This document shows positions 1 to 5,626 of a stretch of 7,220 nucleotides of DNA, piece by piece. The DNA comes from Thiomonas sp. GTDB lineage: Bacteria; Pseudomonadota; Gammaproteobacteria; Burkholderiales; Burkholderiaceae. Each line of letters begins with the position of its first letter. The stretch's first letter is position 1. A model generated the notes under the pieces. That model had not been told where the DNA came from. It searched no databases and worked only from the letters and a program-made list of their open reading frames with translations. The stretch spans positions 1-7,220 of the forward strand of contig DAIAZB010000334.1 in NCBI GenBank assembly GCA_027443745.1, in the 5' to 3' direction. The translations under genes were made by a program, and so were the position numbers.

Positions 1-50
1 CGTCTTGCTGGCAGAAATGTCCAACGCCGCCAGCCGGCAAGCCCTGGCTG

Positions 51-1286
51 ATGGGAGTTGTCCCACCCGTCCCGCACCCGCGTGCAACAATTCCCGGATG
101 CCTGGAGATGTCGCCGGGCAATCGCCTGATCGATACCCCGAATCATTCCACACCCTTGTTCAACATCACCTTGCAAGATTTTTCCATCACTGCGCTTCAC
201 ACCACTGTCCTGTGGTGGACGTTCTTCCTGAGCGTGGCCTTCGGTGCCATCATGCATCGCACCCAGTTCTGCGCCATGGGCTCGGTTGCTGATCTCGTCA
301 ATTTCGGCGACTGGACGCGCATGCGCATGTGGGTGCTGGCCATCGCCACGGCGCTGTTGGGCACCAGTGTCCTGGCAGCCCTGGGCCTGATCAACACCGA
401 TCAGACCATCTACACCGCCAACCGCGTGTTATGGCTCTCGGCCCTGCTGGGTGGGGTGATGTTCGGCTTCGGCATGGTGCTGGCATCGGGCTGCGGCAGC
501 AAGACCCTGGTGCGCATGGGATCGGGCAGCCTCAAGGCGCTGGTGGTCTTTGTCATGCTCGCCGTGGGCGCCTACGCCACCCTGCGCGGCATCACCGCGG
601 AGGTGCGGGTCTATGGGCTTGACCGTGTGGCCTTCACGCTGAGTGGCGCGCAAGATCTGCCCTCGATCCTGGCCCGGCATACCACCATCGTCCGCTCCAC
701 CTGGCTGCTGATCGTTGGTGTCGGCACGGCACTCGTTCTCGGGACCTGGGCGCTGTGGCCGCGTGAAGCGCGCAGCCCGCGGCATCTGCTTGGGGGCATA
801 GGCATCGGTGCGCTGGTCGTGGCGCTGTGGTGGGTGTCCGGCCACGTCGGCTTCGTCGCCGAAGACCCGCAAACGCTGCAACATGCTTACATTGGCAGTA
901 CCGGAAATCACATGGAGTCGTTCACCTTCGTCGCCCCGCTGGCTTATACGCTGTACTGGCTGCTCATGTACTCCGATGCCAGCAATGTGCTGAATATTGG
1001 CATCGTCTCGGTGTTCGGGGTCATTGCCGGCTCCGCGCTGCACGCCCTGAGCACACGGCGTTTTCGCTGGGAGGGGCTGGCAGGCGTGGAGGACACCGCC
1101 AACCATATCGTCGGCGGCTTGCTCATGGGCATCGGCGGCGTCACCGCCATGGGCTGCACCATCGGCCAGGGCATCACCGGCGTGTCGACCCTGTCCATCA
1201 CAAGCTGGATTGCCCTGGCCTCCATCATCGGCGGCGGCGTGCTGGGCGTGAAGTTCCAGGCCTGGCGACTGGATCGGGCGGGTTAA
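51..1286 (+). CDS. YeeE/YedE family sulfur-compound membrane transporter
   Basis: Predicted inner-membrane protein of 411 codons, very hydrophobic, with roughly nine to ten membrane segments from about residue 45 to the C-terminus. It carries the signature cysteine motifs of the YeeE/YedE (TsuA-like) family: HRTQFCAMG with Cys74, LASGCGSKTLVR with Cys148, and MGCTIGQGITG with Cys369. In the characterised thiosulfate transporter TsuA, cysteines in such motifs line the substrate path, so uptake of thiosulfate or a related sulfur species is the likely role; the exact substrate is inferred. The two halves share the CG/GC-type motif, as expected of an internally duplicated family. The start is uncertain: the first 35 residues are proline-rich and unlike the rest, and Met20 (position 108, with GGAG directly before it) or a later TTG at 156 are alternatives. 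It is followed after 54 bases by tcdA on the same strand, with no functional link obvious. Confidence 0.88.
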   Translation: MGVVPPVPHPRATIPGCLEMSPGNRLIDTPNHSTPLFNITLQDFSITALHTTVLWWTFFLSVAFGAIMHRTQFCAMGSVADLVNFGDWTRMRMWVLAIATALLGTSVLAALGLINTDQTIYTANRVLWLSALLGGVMFGFGMVLASGCGSKTLVRMGSGSLKALVVFVMLAVGAYATLRGITAEVRVYGLDRVAFTLSGAQDLPSILARHTTIVRSTWLLIVGVGTALVLGTWALWPREARSPRHLLGGIGIGALVVALWWVSGHVGFVAEDPQTLQHAYIGSTGNHMESFTFVAPLAYTLYWLLMYSDASNVLNIGIVSVFGVIAGSALHALSTRRFRWEGLAGVEDTANHIVGGLLMGIGGVTAMGCTIGQGITGVSTLSITSWIALASIIGGGVLGVKFQAWRLDRAG

Positions 1287-1340
1287 GCCGCGCGCCACGC
1301 TCGAAGCTGCGGCCTGTGAGTCGCTGCGTTCATCCCTCCC

Positions 1341-2147
1341 ATGTCAGCCCCGCCCTGCACCGTCAGTCAGCCTGACCCTGACCGCCGCTTCGGTGGCGTG
1401 GCGCGGCTTTATGGCGCGCAGGCCGCAGCGCGGATCGGCACAGCCCATATCGTCATCGTCGGGCTTGGCGGTGTTGGCTCCTGGGCCGCCGAGGCACTGG
1501 CACGCAGTGGCATCGGCGCGCTGACGTTGATCGATCTCGACCACGTCGCCGAGTCCAACATCAACCGCCAGATTCAGGCGCTCGACTCCACGCTCGGCAT
1601 GGCCAAGGTTCGCGCTCTGGCATCCCGCATCGCCGACATCAACCCTGCGTGCAGGGTGCACGAACTGGAAGACTTCGCCAGCCCCGACAACCTCGCCAGC
1701 CTGATCCCTGCGAACGCACAAGCCCTGCTCGACTGCTGCGATCAGGCACGCACCAAAGCCGCGCTGGCCGCACACGCGCTGCAGAACAGGGTGGCCATCA
1801 TCATGGCCGGCGCCGCAGGCGGCAAACGCCAACCCCAGCAGGCGCAGATCCTGGACCTGGCCGCGGTTCGCCACGACCCTCTGCTCGCCAAGGTGCGCTA
1901 TCGTCTGCGCCGCGCCCATGGGGCACCGCGCAGCGGCCCCGTGGGCGTGCCCTGTGTCTGCTCGGCCGAGCCCGTATCCATGAACACGCCGGGCGATGGT
2001 GCCCAGGCCGTCGAGGCCCCGCAAGGCCTTAACTGCGCTGGCTATGGCTCCAGTGTCATGGTCACAGCCACTTTCGGCATGGTTGCCGCCAGCCTGGCAC
2101 TCGAAGCCGTGATGCAGCCGATGAGCCCGCTATGCGAGCGCATATGA
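1341..2147 (+). CDS. tcdA: tRNA threonylcarbamoyladenosine dehydratase TcdA (CsdL/YgdL)
   Basis: Cytosolic E1-like enzyme of 268 residues that uses ATP to cyclise t6A at position 37 of ANN-decoding tRNAs to ct6A. Visible hallmarks are FGGVARLYG near the N-terminus, the nucleotide-binding loop GLGGVGSW (residues 41-48), the acidic strand end LIDLD, the SNINRQ motif (72-77) typical of ThiF/MoeB/E1 adenylating folds, LDCCD (130-134), and PCVCSAEP with Cys205 and Cys207. Length matches the family (about 260-275). The start is the only sensible ATG before RRFGG; no clear Shine-Dalgarno sequence precedes it. It lies directly upstream of a tRNA-Lys gene on the same strand, 60 bases away. tRNA-Lys is itself an ANN-decoding t6A substrate, but I regard the proximity as incidental. 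The identification is strong; only the exact start is open. Confidence 0.95.
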   Translation: MSAPPCTVSQPDPDRRFGGVARLYGAQAAARIGTAHIVIVGLGGVGSWAAEALARSGIGALTLIDLDHVAESNINRQIQALDSTLGMAKVRALASRIADINPACRVHELEDFASPDNLASLIPANAQALLDCCDQARTKAALAAHALQNRVAIIMAGAAGGKRQPQQAQILDLAAVRHDPLLAKVRYRLRRAHGAPRSGPVGVPCVCSAEPVSMNTPGDGAQAVEAPQGLNCAGYGSSVMVTATFGMVAASLALEAVMQPMSPLCERI

Positions 2148-2188
2148 ATGCTCCACGCCATTGGTCCAAGAAACTGTTCCATGGCCTT

Positions 2189-2197
2189 TGCTATCAT
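2189..2197 (+). promoter_or_regulatory. Probable extended -10 promoter of tRNA-Lys
   Basis: The string TGCTATCAT (2189-2197) is an extended -10 motif (TGn followed by TATCAT, 5 of 6 to the sigma70 consensus), 10 bases before the first base of mature tRNA-Lys. That is the right spacing for a transcript starting around 2203-2205. I see no convincing -35 hexamer, which fits an extended -10 promoter, though co-transcription from tcdA is also possible. Confidence 0.45.
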
Positions 2198-2207
2198 GGC
2201 GGGCTTT

Positions 2208-2283
2208 GGGTCGTTAGCTCAGTCGGTAGAGCAGCGGACTTTTAATCCGTTGGTCGCGTGTTCGAGTCACGCACGACCCACCA
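2208..2283 (+). tRNA. tRNA-Lys (anticodon TTT), CCA encoded
   Basis: A complete cloverleaf can be read. Acceptor arms are GGGTCGT (2208-2214) and ACGACCC (2273-2279), discriminator A at 2280, CCA at 2281-2283. The D arm follows TTAGCTCAGTCGGTAGAGC. The anticodon loop CTTTTAA (2239-2245) has anticodon TTT at 2241-2243, and the T loop is TTCGAGT. The sequence is close to the well-known bacterial tRNA-Lys. The 3' half from 2237 doubles as the attachment site of an integrated element, which restores the gene perfectly, so the tRNA should remain functional. Confidence 0.97.
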
Positions 2284-2284
2284 G
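2237..2284 (+). repeat. attL: left 48-bp direct repeat inside tRNA-Lys
   Basis: This is the 3' half of tRNA-Lys from the anticodon stem to one base past CCA, repeated without mismatch at 5627-5674. The identity begins at GACTTTTAATCCG and stops after CCAG; flanking bases differ (G versus C before, A versus C after). Tyrosine integrases commonly cross over in the anticodon arm or T arm of tRNA genes; here the repeat reaches the anticodon arm, so crossover there is likely. Confidence 0.93.
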
Positions 2285-2291
2285 AACTTCA

Positions 2292-2322
2292 AGCTCTTGG
2301 CGTCATACGTCAGGGGCTTTTT
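2292..2322 (+). terminator. Rho-independent terminator for tRNA-Lys, carried by the element
   Basis: Stem AGCTCTTGGCG (2292-2302) pairs over 11 positions, with G-T wobbles, with CGTCAGGGGCT (2308-2318) around the loop TCATA, followed by a run of five T (2318-2322). The T-run polarity serves plus-strand transcription, hence tRNA-Lys. It lies inside the element (beyond 2284) and overlaps the last codons of the minus-strand integrase, so the element appears to bring a replacement terminator for the tRNA it invades. Confidence 0.75.
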
Positions 2323-3334
2323 CTTGACCTTGTGCCGTGAGTGTGTCGCGCACAAGCTCTGAGACGGCCTCGGCATGGGGTGCCATATGCGACGGCGCCA
2401 GGTGGGCATAGCGTCGCACCATTGAGGCGGTTTGCCATCCGCCCATCTCCTGCAGCACGTACAACGGCGTGCCGTTTTGCGCGTGCCAGCTTGCCCAGGT
2501 GTGGCGCAGGTCGTGCCAACGGAAATCCGCTATCCCGGCGCGCTTCAACGCCTCTCGCCAGGCGCGGGTGTTGGCGTAGGCAATCGGTTCCCCGTTGTAC
2601 GTAAATACGCGCTGCGCGTGCTTGGCCTGGCAACGTTCCAGAACGCCAATGGCCATGCTGTTCAACGGAACCCCGATGCCCTGCCCTGCCTTAGCCTCAT
2701 CAGGGTGAATCCATGCTGTTTTGCGCACCAAGTCAATCTGGTCCCATCGTAGATCGCGCACGTTCGCCTGGCGCAGCCCAGTCGCCAACGCGAACAACAC
2801 CATGTCCCGCTGGTGCGCTGGGAGCTCGTCGAGCAGCCTGCGCGCCTGCTCGGGAGTAATCCAGCGAATGCGCCGCTTGGCCTCAGCGAACAGCGACACC
2901 TTGGGAACGCGGTCGATCCATTCCCATTCGTGGCAGGCTCGCCGCAGAATCGCGCGGATCAGCGCCAAGTAACGATTCGCCGTGGCCTTGGACGACTCCG
3001 CTGCCTTCTTTCGCGCGATTTCGCCGATCACTTCCCGCGTGATCGCCTCGAGGCGCTTGAGCGTCAGGTGCTGGTGCAACCAGCGCAGCTTGGCTTTGTC
3101 TTCTTCATGCGTAGCCTTGTGCGCGGTTTCCTCGATCCACTTCAACGCTGCCTGGTCCCAGGTACGCACGGGTTTTTCGCCAAGCTTGGCGACGCGCCAG
3201 GCCTCGGCCTTCAGCTTGTCGTGCAGCTCTTGCGCCTGGTGCCGGTCACCGGTCCCAGCAGACGTTCTAATGCGTTCGCCGCTTGGAGTGGTGAAATCGA
3301 TCCACCAGGTCGTCTTGCGCTTGTAGAGAGGCAT
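2303..3334 (-). CDS. Tyrosine site-specific integrase of the tRNA-Lys element
   Basis: Cytosolic recombinase of 343 residues expected to insert and excise the element at tRNA-Lys. The N-terminus MPLYKRKTTWWIDF is typical of a phage-type integrase arm-binding domain; a SAM-like core-binding domain spans roughly 57-150; the catalytic domain follows. Catalytic residues are visible: Arg188 in ATGLRQANV, Lys215 in DEAKAGQGI, His274 and Arg277 in HDLRHTW, Trp300 in GGWQ, and the nucleophile Tyr309 in RRYAHL. The ATG at 3334 is preceded by GGTGGAG six bases upstream. The gene lies with its 3' end toward the tRNA, and its first 124 nt overlap the upstream HTH gene in another frame. Length and motifs are complete, so it is probably active. 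Confidence 0.95.
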   Translation of the reverse strand: MPLYKRKTTWWIDFTTPSGERIRTSAGTGDRHQAQELHDKLKAEAWRVAKLGEKPVRTWDQAALKWIEETAHKATHEEDKAKLRWLHQHLTLKRLEAITREVIGEIARKKAAESSKATANRYLALIRAILRRACHEWEWIDRVPKVSLFAEAKRRIRWITPEQARRLLDELPAHQRDMVLFALATGLRQANVRDLRWDQIDLVRKTAWIHPDEAKAGQGIGVPLNSMAIGVLERCQAKHAQRVFTYNGEPIAYANTRAWREALKRAGIADFRWHDLRHTWASWHAQNGTPLYVLQEMGGWQTASMVRRYAHLAPSHMAPHAEAVSELVRDTLTAQGQEKAPDV

Positions 3335-3543
3335 GATGCTCCACCATTGCCGAGGACCGAAACGACCGAGGGCGTCGGTCGCGCATACAGCGATCGCAGG
3401 TAGTCCGCGAGATCGCTTTCGATGAACACCCAGCGCCGCCCCACCTTGGCCCCTGGGAGCAAACCTCGACGGGCACGCTTACTGACCTCCTGCTGGTGCA
3501 GCTTGAGGAACTGCGACGCCTCGACGAGCGAAAGCGTCAGCAC
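3211..3543 (-). CDS. HTH DNA-binding protein (AlpA/excisionase-like), overlaps integrase
   Basis: Protein of 110 residues from a GTG start. Residues 3-50 form a MerR/AlpA-type winged helix-turn-helix (HTH_17 style): LSLVEASQFLKL, then EVSKRARRGLLPGAKVGRRW, then VFIESDLADYLRS. The C-terminal part has a Cys at 71, a GGSISP stretch and a basic RRK tail. I recall similar tails from HTH proteins that sit next to integrases in this kind of element, which supports the long version over one ending near 3334. The likely role is excisionase (directionality factor) and/or regulator. The GTG at 3543-3541 overlaps the rep stop codon (GTGCTGA) and has GGGGGTG upstream, implying translational coupling. An in-frame ATG at 3675 is less likely because it would lie deep inside rep. 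The last 124 nt overlap the integrase gene. Confidence 0.85.
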   Translation of the reverse strand: MLTLSLVEASQFLKLHQQEVSKRARRGLLPGAKVGRRWVFIESDLADYLRSLYARPTPSVVSVLGNGGASCLSTSARRPGGSISPLQAANALERLLGPVTGTRRKSCTTS

Positions 3544-4487
3544 GTCGCACCCCCGAATTCGCCAAGGAGGCTGTAGGGGCCGCCGATGTCGGCTATGCCC
3601 CCGGCGTACCGAAAGATCTGAGTGGCAACAACTCGCCCGCCATGAACGGACACCCGCCAGGGCGATTGCATGCAAACACCAGTTCCTTTCTCCGCCAGGC
3701 GGCCCGATTTGATTCGCACAAAGCGTTGGCCGACGCCCGCGAAAGGCTTAAGCCATGCGGGCAGGTTGAACCATGTGCGAACCTGACGACCGAGCGCGTC
3801 GAGCCCGCCGCCGCCATGGAGCCGTGCTCCCTTGGGCAACTGCTCTTCGGCGTCAAACTTGCTGATGTACTTGACGAGGTATCCGATGGCGTTGCGCGCC
3901 CATTCGATCCGAGTGTGTCCATGGGGCCACCATCCTTGCTTGTCGGGTTTTGGAAGGGAAAGGCCACGTGGCAACCAAAGCAGAACGTGGTAATGCAAGG
4001 CCCCGCGCTTTTGCAGCTCGGCGACCCACACGTAGGAGAGTCTGTGGCCGCGGCGTTCCATCCACTGCCGGATGTGCTTGATGAGGACTGAAATATGACG
4101 AGCTGCCCACCCATCGACGTCGCGATAGGTCAGGGTCAGCATCGCAGGTTTGAAGCGCTGTCCGCGTGCAGCGAAGTCGATCATCCGCGCAGAAGTGATC
4201 ACCGAGCGCTTCATGCGCCGCATGCGGCCTTCCCGCTGATCGATCTCCATCGAGTGAGGTAAGGGCGTGTCACTTGTTCCATAGTTGACAAGCCCAGCGG
4301 GCGGCACCGCGGCATGGTGCGAAAAGGCAAAAGAAGAAGACCCAAAAAGAGCAGGAGAGAAGGCTCCGGCTGATGCCGAATGAACATCAAGAGGAAACGA
4401 CCCCGCGCGAACGGGGGCGGCCGAGCCGCCCAACGACCGCGCGGGGGTGGTCGGTGTAAACCCCGTCTGCTGTCTCGTGGAAGCCAT
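3537..4487 (-). CDS. HUH endonuclease rolling-circle replication initiator
   Basis: Protein of 316 residues expected to nick the element's origin and start rolling-circle replication. The HUH signature is complete: motif I LTLTYR (117-122), the metal-binding motif HYHVLLWLP with His165 and His167 after WVAELQKRGAL, and a two-tyrosine motif YLVKY (Tyr203 and Tyr207) followed by ISK. The paired tyrosines resemble superfamily I initiators such as those of phiX174 gene A and filamentous-phage-like Reps. The PKPDKQGWWPHG stretch (179-190) recalls Reps of inovirus-like prophages in Proteobacteria. The N-terminal 80 residues are Ser/Ala/Pro-rich low-complexity sequence. The start at 4487 forms a TGATG overlap with the upstream stop; an in-frame ATG at 4526 (329 residues) and an internal Met80 are alternatives. 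It is coupled downstream to the HTH gene. No helicase domain is present, so a host helicase is presumably recruited. Confidence 0.9.
   Translation of the reverse strand: MASTRQQTGFTPTTPARSLGGSAAPVRAGSFPLDVHSASAGAFSPALFGSSSFAFSHHAAVPPAGLVNYGTSDTPLPHSMEIDQREGRMRRMKRSVITSARMIDFAARGQRFKPAMLTLTYRDVDGWAARHISVLIKHIRQWMERRGHRLSYVWVAELQKRGALHYHVLLWLPRGLSLPKPDKQGWWPHGHTRIEWARNAIGYLVKYISKFDAEEQLPKGARLHGGGGLDALGRQVRTWFNLPAWLKPFAGVGQRFVRIKSGRLAEKGTGVCMQSPWRVSVHGGRVVATQIFRYAGGIADIGGPYSLLGEFGGATC
4401..4446. other. Nested GC-rich inverted repeats, candidate double-strand origin
   Basis: An outer 9-bp perfect inverted repeat, CCCCGCGCG (4401-4409) and CGCGCGGGG (4438-4446), encloses an inner 6-bp one, GGGCGG (4415-4420) and CCGCCC (4426-4431), with the loop CCGAG. 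It lies in the low-complexity 5' part of rep. Rolling-circle initiators often nick in or near their own gene at extruded hairpins, so this is a candidate origin. It could equally be a translation-modulating RNA fold or a by-product of GC-rich coding. Confidence 0.4.
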
Positions 4488-4924
4488 CAGGAGCGCCCCT
4501 GCGGGTGTCCAAGCATGAGCCCCCACAAAAGGGTGCGCTGCTGTGCTCCTAGCTGAATCTGTGGCACGAACCAGACAGAGCCGAGCTTGACGAAGGGCAC
4601 GAACTGAAGACCGCCGAGCCCAACCATGGGTACAAGATCGTGACCGATGACATCGTGGAGCGGCACGAACTCCAGCGCCATAAAATCGGCGGGAGACAGC
4701 TGGTCAAGCTCGCCAGAGCCTGAGCTGGCCACAGGCAGAAGCCGGTCTGCCCCTATGTCGAGTAGGAAAGAGAGCTGATGACCTCCTAGCTCGACTAAGT
4801 TTGCAAGCTCAATGGGGGCGCACTCAACCAGAGAAACAAGCACCTGTGAAGAGATGTCGAACCGAGACACCAGGTGCAGATGAGCATGCGGTACTGCGGA
4901 GTCTGGAAATAGAGGGTTTTTCAT
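4487..4924 (-). CDS. Unknown protein built of 11-residue repeats
   Basis: I do not recognise this 145-residue protein. After a 17-residue leader it consists of about ten tandem units of 11 residues (18-28, 29-39, 40-50, 51-61, 62-72, a 13-residue unit 73-85, then 86-96, 97-107, 108-118, 119-129). The best-conserved units read LVPMVGLGGLQ, FVPFVKLGSVW and FVPQIQLGAQQ. Alternating hydrophobic residues and Gly at fixed places suggest stacked short beta strands, perhaps a small solenoid; this is inference. The periodicity shows in the DNA as a GGCACGAAC-like block every 33 bases at 4563, 4596, 4629 and 4662. Support for a real gene: a good Shine-Dalgarno (GAGGGA) just before the ATG, and the TGATG overlap with rep. 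There is no signal peptide. A phage-like structural or accessory role is possible but unproven. Confidence 0.7.
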   Translation of the reverse strand: MKNPLFPDSAVPHAHLHLVSRFDISSQVLVSLVECAPIELANLVELGGHQLSFLLDIGADRLLPVASSGSGELDQLSPADFMALEFVPLHDVIGHDLVPMVGLGGLQFVPFVKLGSVWFVPQIQLGAQQRTLLWGLMLGHPQGRS

Positions 4925-4953
4925 GGTCCCTCAACTTTAGAGGGGCCATGAAA
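4919..4953. promoter_or_regulatory. 14-bp inverted repeat over the start of the 145-aa gene
   Basis: TTTCATGGTCCCTC (4919-4932) and GAGGGGCCATGAAA (4940-4953) are inverted copies matching at 13 of 14 positions, separated by AACTTTA. The repeat covers the Shine-Dalgarno sequence and ATG of the minus-strand 145-aa gene. As DNA it looks like an operator for a dimeric regulator (the element's HTH protein is a candidate); as RNA it would bury the ribosome-binding site. Confidence 0.6.
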
Positions 4954-4962
4954 CTACGTCAA
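4934..4962 (-). promoter_or_regulatory. Possible sigma70 promoter in the only intergenic gap
   Basis: On the minus strand, TTGACG (4962-4957) and TAAAGT (4939-4934) are spaced by 17 bases, matching 5/6 and 4/6 of the consensus hexamers. The start of transcription would fall almost at the 145-aa gene's ATG, so the mRNA would be nearly leaderless and lose the Shine-Dalgarno sequence, which weakens the call. TAAAAT at 4971-4966 is an alternative -10 with a proper leader but no -35. Confidence 0.25.
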
Positions 4963-4980
4963 GGGATTTTAATAACCCCT
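4961..4980. repeat. AGGGG-N11-CCCTT element, copy 1
   Basis: AAGGG-ATTTTAATAA-CCCCT on the plus strand, an imperfect inverted repeat with an AT-rich centre. It matches the sequence at 5366-5385 at 15 of 20 positions. It lies 37 bases upstream of the start of the 145-aa gene. It may be a regulator-binding site; a weak hairpin after the 122-aa gene is another reading. Confidence 0.35.
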
Positions 4981-5347
4981 ATTTCAGAGTGCGGCGCTCT
5001 TCTCTGGCTATATCCAGCTTTTGCGCTCCAGAAACAACCTTCCAGAAGTTGCTGAACGCCTGTGCAGCAAGGAAGCCCAAGGAACGATTGGACTCTGGAC
5101 CAGCCTCGTCGAATGCCTCTCGAACCTTGATACCTAAAATTGCCTCATATTTGGCAACGGTCTTTTTTGTGTGCACCAGATACAGCACCTTCCAACCAAC
5201 GTGACGCCCGAGAACGTACATGCCGATGGCCGATTCGAGCTCATCAAGCTGGCCGCTGAAACGGTGCACTGCGTTGTCGAAAAGCTCAAGCATGCGCATG
5301 GCTTCATCCGCATCAAGAGAGGGAGCACGGGGACGAGGTTTGGTCAT
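4979..5347 (-). CDS. Unknown 122-aa soluble protein of the element
   Basis: I do not recognise a named family. The protein is soluble, without signal peptide or membrane segment, and mostly helical by appearance. A stretch with LFDNAVHRFSGQLDELESAI (residues 22-41) looks like an amphipathic helix, followed by GWKVLYLVHTKKTVAKYEAILGI, and a C-terminal part with FSNFWKVVSG and a charged tail (EERR near the end). Coding is supported by the ATGA overlap of its start with the stop of the upstream 91-aa gene and by its protein-like composition. Its position ahead of the Rep module suggests a regulatory or replication-accessory role, but nothing in the sequence proves this. The region is visibly less GC-rich than the host genes. 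Confidence 0.75.
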   Translation of the reverse strand: MTKPRPRAPSLDADEAMRMLELFDNAVHRFSGQLDELESAIGMYVLGRHVGWKVLYLVHTKKTVAKYEAILGIKVREAFDEAGPESNRSLGFLAAQAFSNFWKVVSGAQKLDIAREERRTLK

Positions 5348-5619
5348 GGGCGAAGCATATCAAATAAGGGTCGATAAAAACCCCTCTGATTAGCGCGCGC
5401 ATTCAATTCTCGGCTAATGCGCTCAAATAGGCCAACACCGTTGCCGTGCAGCTCGCGGGCCGCGCGGCCCGTAACAAAAGCACAGAATGCCGCCAAAGGC
5501 GGGCTTGCAAAAGGATGAGCTGCGATAAACGATGTTGTGCCGCCAATGTGACGCGCTGCCCAGTCGAAGCCCATCACTGGCAGCGTCTCGCCACAGATGA
5601 AAAAAGCACCTCGGGCCAT
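5344..5619 (-). CDS. Unknown 91-aa protein at the right end of the element
   Basis: Small unrecognised protein. Its start codon lies 8 bases from the att core, and its stop overlaps the start of the 122-aa gene (ATGA), the best evidence that it is translated. The middle (FIAAHPFASPPLAAFCAFVTG) is hydrophobic but too broken by Pro and His to call a membrane helix; the C-terminal third (LFERISRELNARANQRGFYR) looks helical and basic. No good Shine-Dalgarno precedes the ATG, and an in-frame TAA inside the att core rules out an upstream extension. Met16 is an alternative start. Any promoter would have to lie in or beyond the att site, so expression could differ between the integrated and circular states. 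Confidence 0.6.
   Translation of the reverse strand: MARGAFFICGETLPVMGFDWAARHIGGTTSFIAAHPFASPPLAAFCAFVTGRAARELHGNGVGLFERISRELNARANQRGFYRPLFDMLRP
5366..5385. repeat. AGGGG-N11-CCCTT element, copy 2
   Basis: AAGGG-TCGATAAAAA-CCCCT on the plus strand, 15 of 20 positions like the copy at 4961-4980. It lies 19 bases upstream of the 122-aa gene's ATG, within the 3' end of the 91-aa gene. The outer AAGGG/CCCCT blocks and the AT-rich right half are the conserved parts. Confidence 0.35.
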
Positions 5620-5626
5620 GGAACTC

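Noticed and set aside
5..292. Plus-strand 95-residue frame at the left edge
   Set aside because: Overlaps the transporter start in another frame, and its second half is a shadow of the transporter; the first 50 bases could be the end of an upstream gene but are too short to judge.
429..1298. Long minus-strand frame opposite the transporter gene
   Set aside because: His/Gln/Arg/Ala-rich antisense translation of a GC-rich membrane-protein gene; no family motif, and the plus frame has clear motifs.
2813..3403. 196-residue plus-strand frame opposite the integrase
   Set aside because: Antisense to a gene with all catalytic motifs; no homology-like features.
4948..5055. 35-residue plus-strand frame starting inside the palindrome, with GAGGGG before its ATG
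   Set aside because: The good ribosome site is a by-product of the palindrome's symmetry; the frame runs antisense into the 122-aa gene and ends without any recognisable feature. A micropeptide is not excluded.
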